A DNA stretch of 6,481 nucleotides from Pedobacter schmidteae (GTDB lineage: Bacteria > Bacteroidota > Bacteroidia > Sphingobacteriales > Sphingobacteriaceae). Below the pieces are notes generated by a model. The model made no database searches, was not told the DNA's origin, and worked only from the letters and a program-made list of their open reading frames with translations. This document shows positions 5,865 through 6,481 of the stretch, one piece after another (positions within the stretch are counted from its first letter, which is position 1; every line of letters starts with the position of its first letter). Position numbers and translations under genes: made by a program. Where the stretch lies: positions 1-6,481 of the forward strand of contig CAMDQV010000116.1 of the NCBI GenBank assembly GCA_945906015.1. The letters run 5' to 3'.

Positions 5865-6481
5865 ATGAATATCTTAATACTCGGCTCGGGTGGACGTGAA
5901 AGTGCTTTTGCCTCAAAAATGGCTCAAAGCAGTCTCTTATCACAACTTTATATTGCACCCGGAAATGCCGGAACATCAGCTTATGGTAAAAACGTAAACC
6001 TTAAACCAACAGATTTTGAAGGTATTGCTGAATTTGTGCTAAATAATAATGTTCAAATGGTGGTGGTTGGACCTGAAGAACCTCTGGTAAAAGGAATTCA
6101 TGATTTTTTTCTTGATCGCCAAGATCTGAAACATATCCCAGTTATTGGCCCTCAGATGCAGGGTGCTCAACTAGAAGGCAGCAAAGATTTTTCAAAGCAG
6201 TTTATGATCCGCCATGGTATCCCAACCGCGGCCTTCAGATCATTCAATAAAGAAAACCTAGAAGAAGGCTTATCATACCTGGAAACTCAAAAACTCCCAA
6301 TCGTTTTAAAAGCCGATGGCTTAGCCGCCGGAAAAGGTGTATTGATTTGCGAAAGCCTTGATGATGCAAAAACAGAATTAAAAGCCATGATTTACGATGC
6401 TAAATTCGGAGAAGCTAGCAGCACCGTGGTTATTGAAGAGTTTTTAACCGGAATTGAACTTTCTGTGTTTGTGTTAACCGA
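5865..6481 (+). CDS. purD: Phosphoribosylamine-glycine ligase (GAR synthetase), N-terminal part
   Basis: PurD catalyses the second step of de novo purine synthesis in the cytoplasm, joining 5-phosphoribosylamine and glycine with ATP to give glycinamide ribonucleotide. The window holds 205 codons plus two bases, roughly the first half of a protein usually about 420-430 residues long; the frame is open at the right edge. Family landmarks are GSGGRES (7-13), IAPGNAGT (30-37), VVVGPEEPLVKG (66-77), EGSKDFSK (104-111), the ATP-grasp segment KADGLAAGKGV (149-159) and VIEEFLTGIELS (189-200). Residue 13 is Ser where the well-known GGREHA motif has His. The ATG at 5865 directly precedes the conserved first strand (NILILGSGG), so the start is secure; no Shine-Dalgarno sequence is visible. 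It diverges from the esterase operon and shows no functional link to it. Confidence 0.96.
   Translation, partial: MNILILGSGGRESAFASKMAQSSLLSQLYIAPGNAGTSAYGKNVNLKPTDFEGIAEFVLNNNVQMVVVGPEEPLVKGIHDFFLDRQDLKHIPVIGPQMQGAQLEGSKDFSKQFMIRHGIPTAAFRSFNKENLEEGLSYLETQKLPIVLKADGLAAGKGVLICESLDDAKTELKAMIYDAKFGEASSTVVIEEFLTGIELSVFVLT

Overview
The window looks like a piece of a Bacteroidota chromosome, probably close to the Sphingobacteriales or Cytophagales. The case rests on AT-rich spacers, starts without Shine-Dalgarno sequences, candidate promoters resembling the Bacteroidota TAnnTTTG type, and protein families typical of glycan-degrading Bacteroidota. The taxonomic call is inference, because no rRNA or other decisive marker is present.

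Layout. Four genes on the minus strand are read from about 5474 down to the left edge, with gaps of 87, 33 and 49 nt, so they probably form one operon. In transcription order they are: a secreted two-domain alpha/beta hydrolase of the acetyl-xylan-esterase-like type (3399-5474), a Tat-exported TIM-barrel sugar phosphate isomerase/epimerase family protein (2391-3311), a Tat-exported Gfo/Idh/MocA oxidoreductase (993-2357), and a Sec-exported DUF6807 ('PmoA family') protein cut by the left edge (1-943). A divergent AT-rich region of about 390 nt (5475-5864) separates them from the start of purD (5865 to the right edge, plus strand). PurD is a housekeeping purine-biosynthesis enzyme and has no evident link to the operon.

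How the genes may work together. All four operon products carry export signals, two Sec and two Tat, so the set looks like a periplasmic carbohydrate-processing module. The esterase could remove acyl groups from a glycan or glycoside. The NAD(P)-dependent oxidoreductase and the metal-dependent TIM-barrel protein could then oxidise and isomerise or cleave the sugar, in the manner described for 3-keto-glycoside routes in Bacteroidota. The role of the DUF6807 protein is not known to me. Substrate and pathway are inference.

The most unusual points are: (1) the isomerase and the oxidoreductase, which have different folds, share a nearly identical leader of 41 codons that ends where the Rossmann fold begins; (2) the esterase appears to be an internal duplication whose second hydrolase domain has lost its nucleophile; (3) two clean inverted repeats in the divergent promoter region could be operators.
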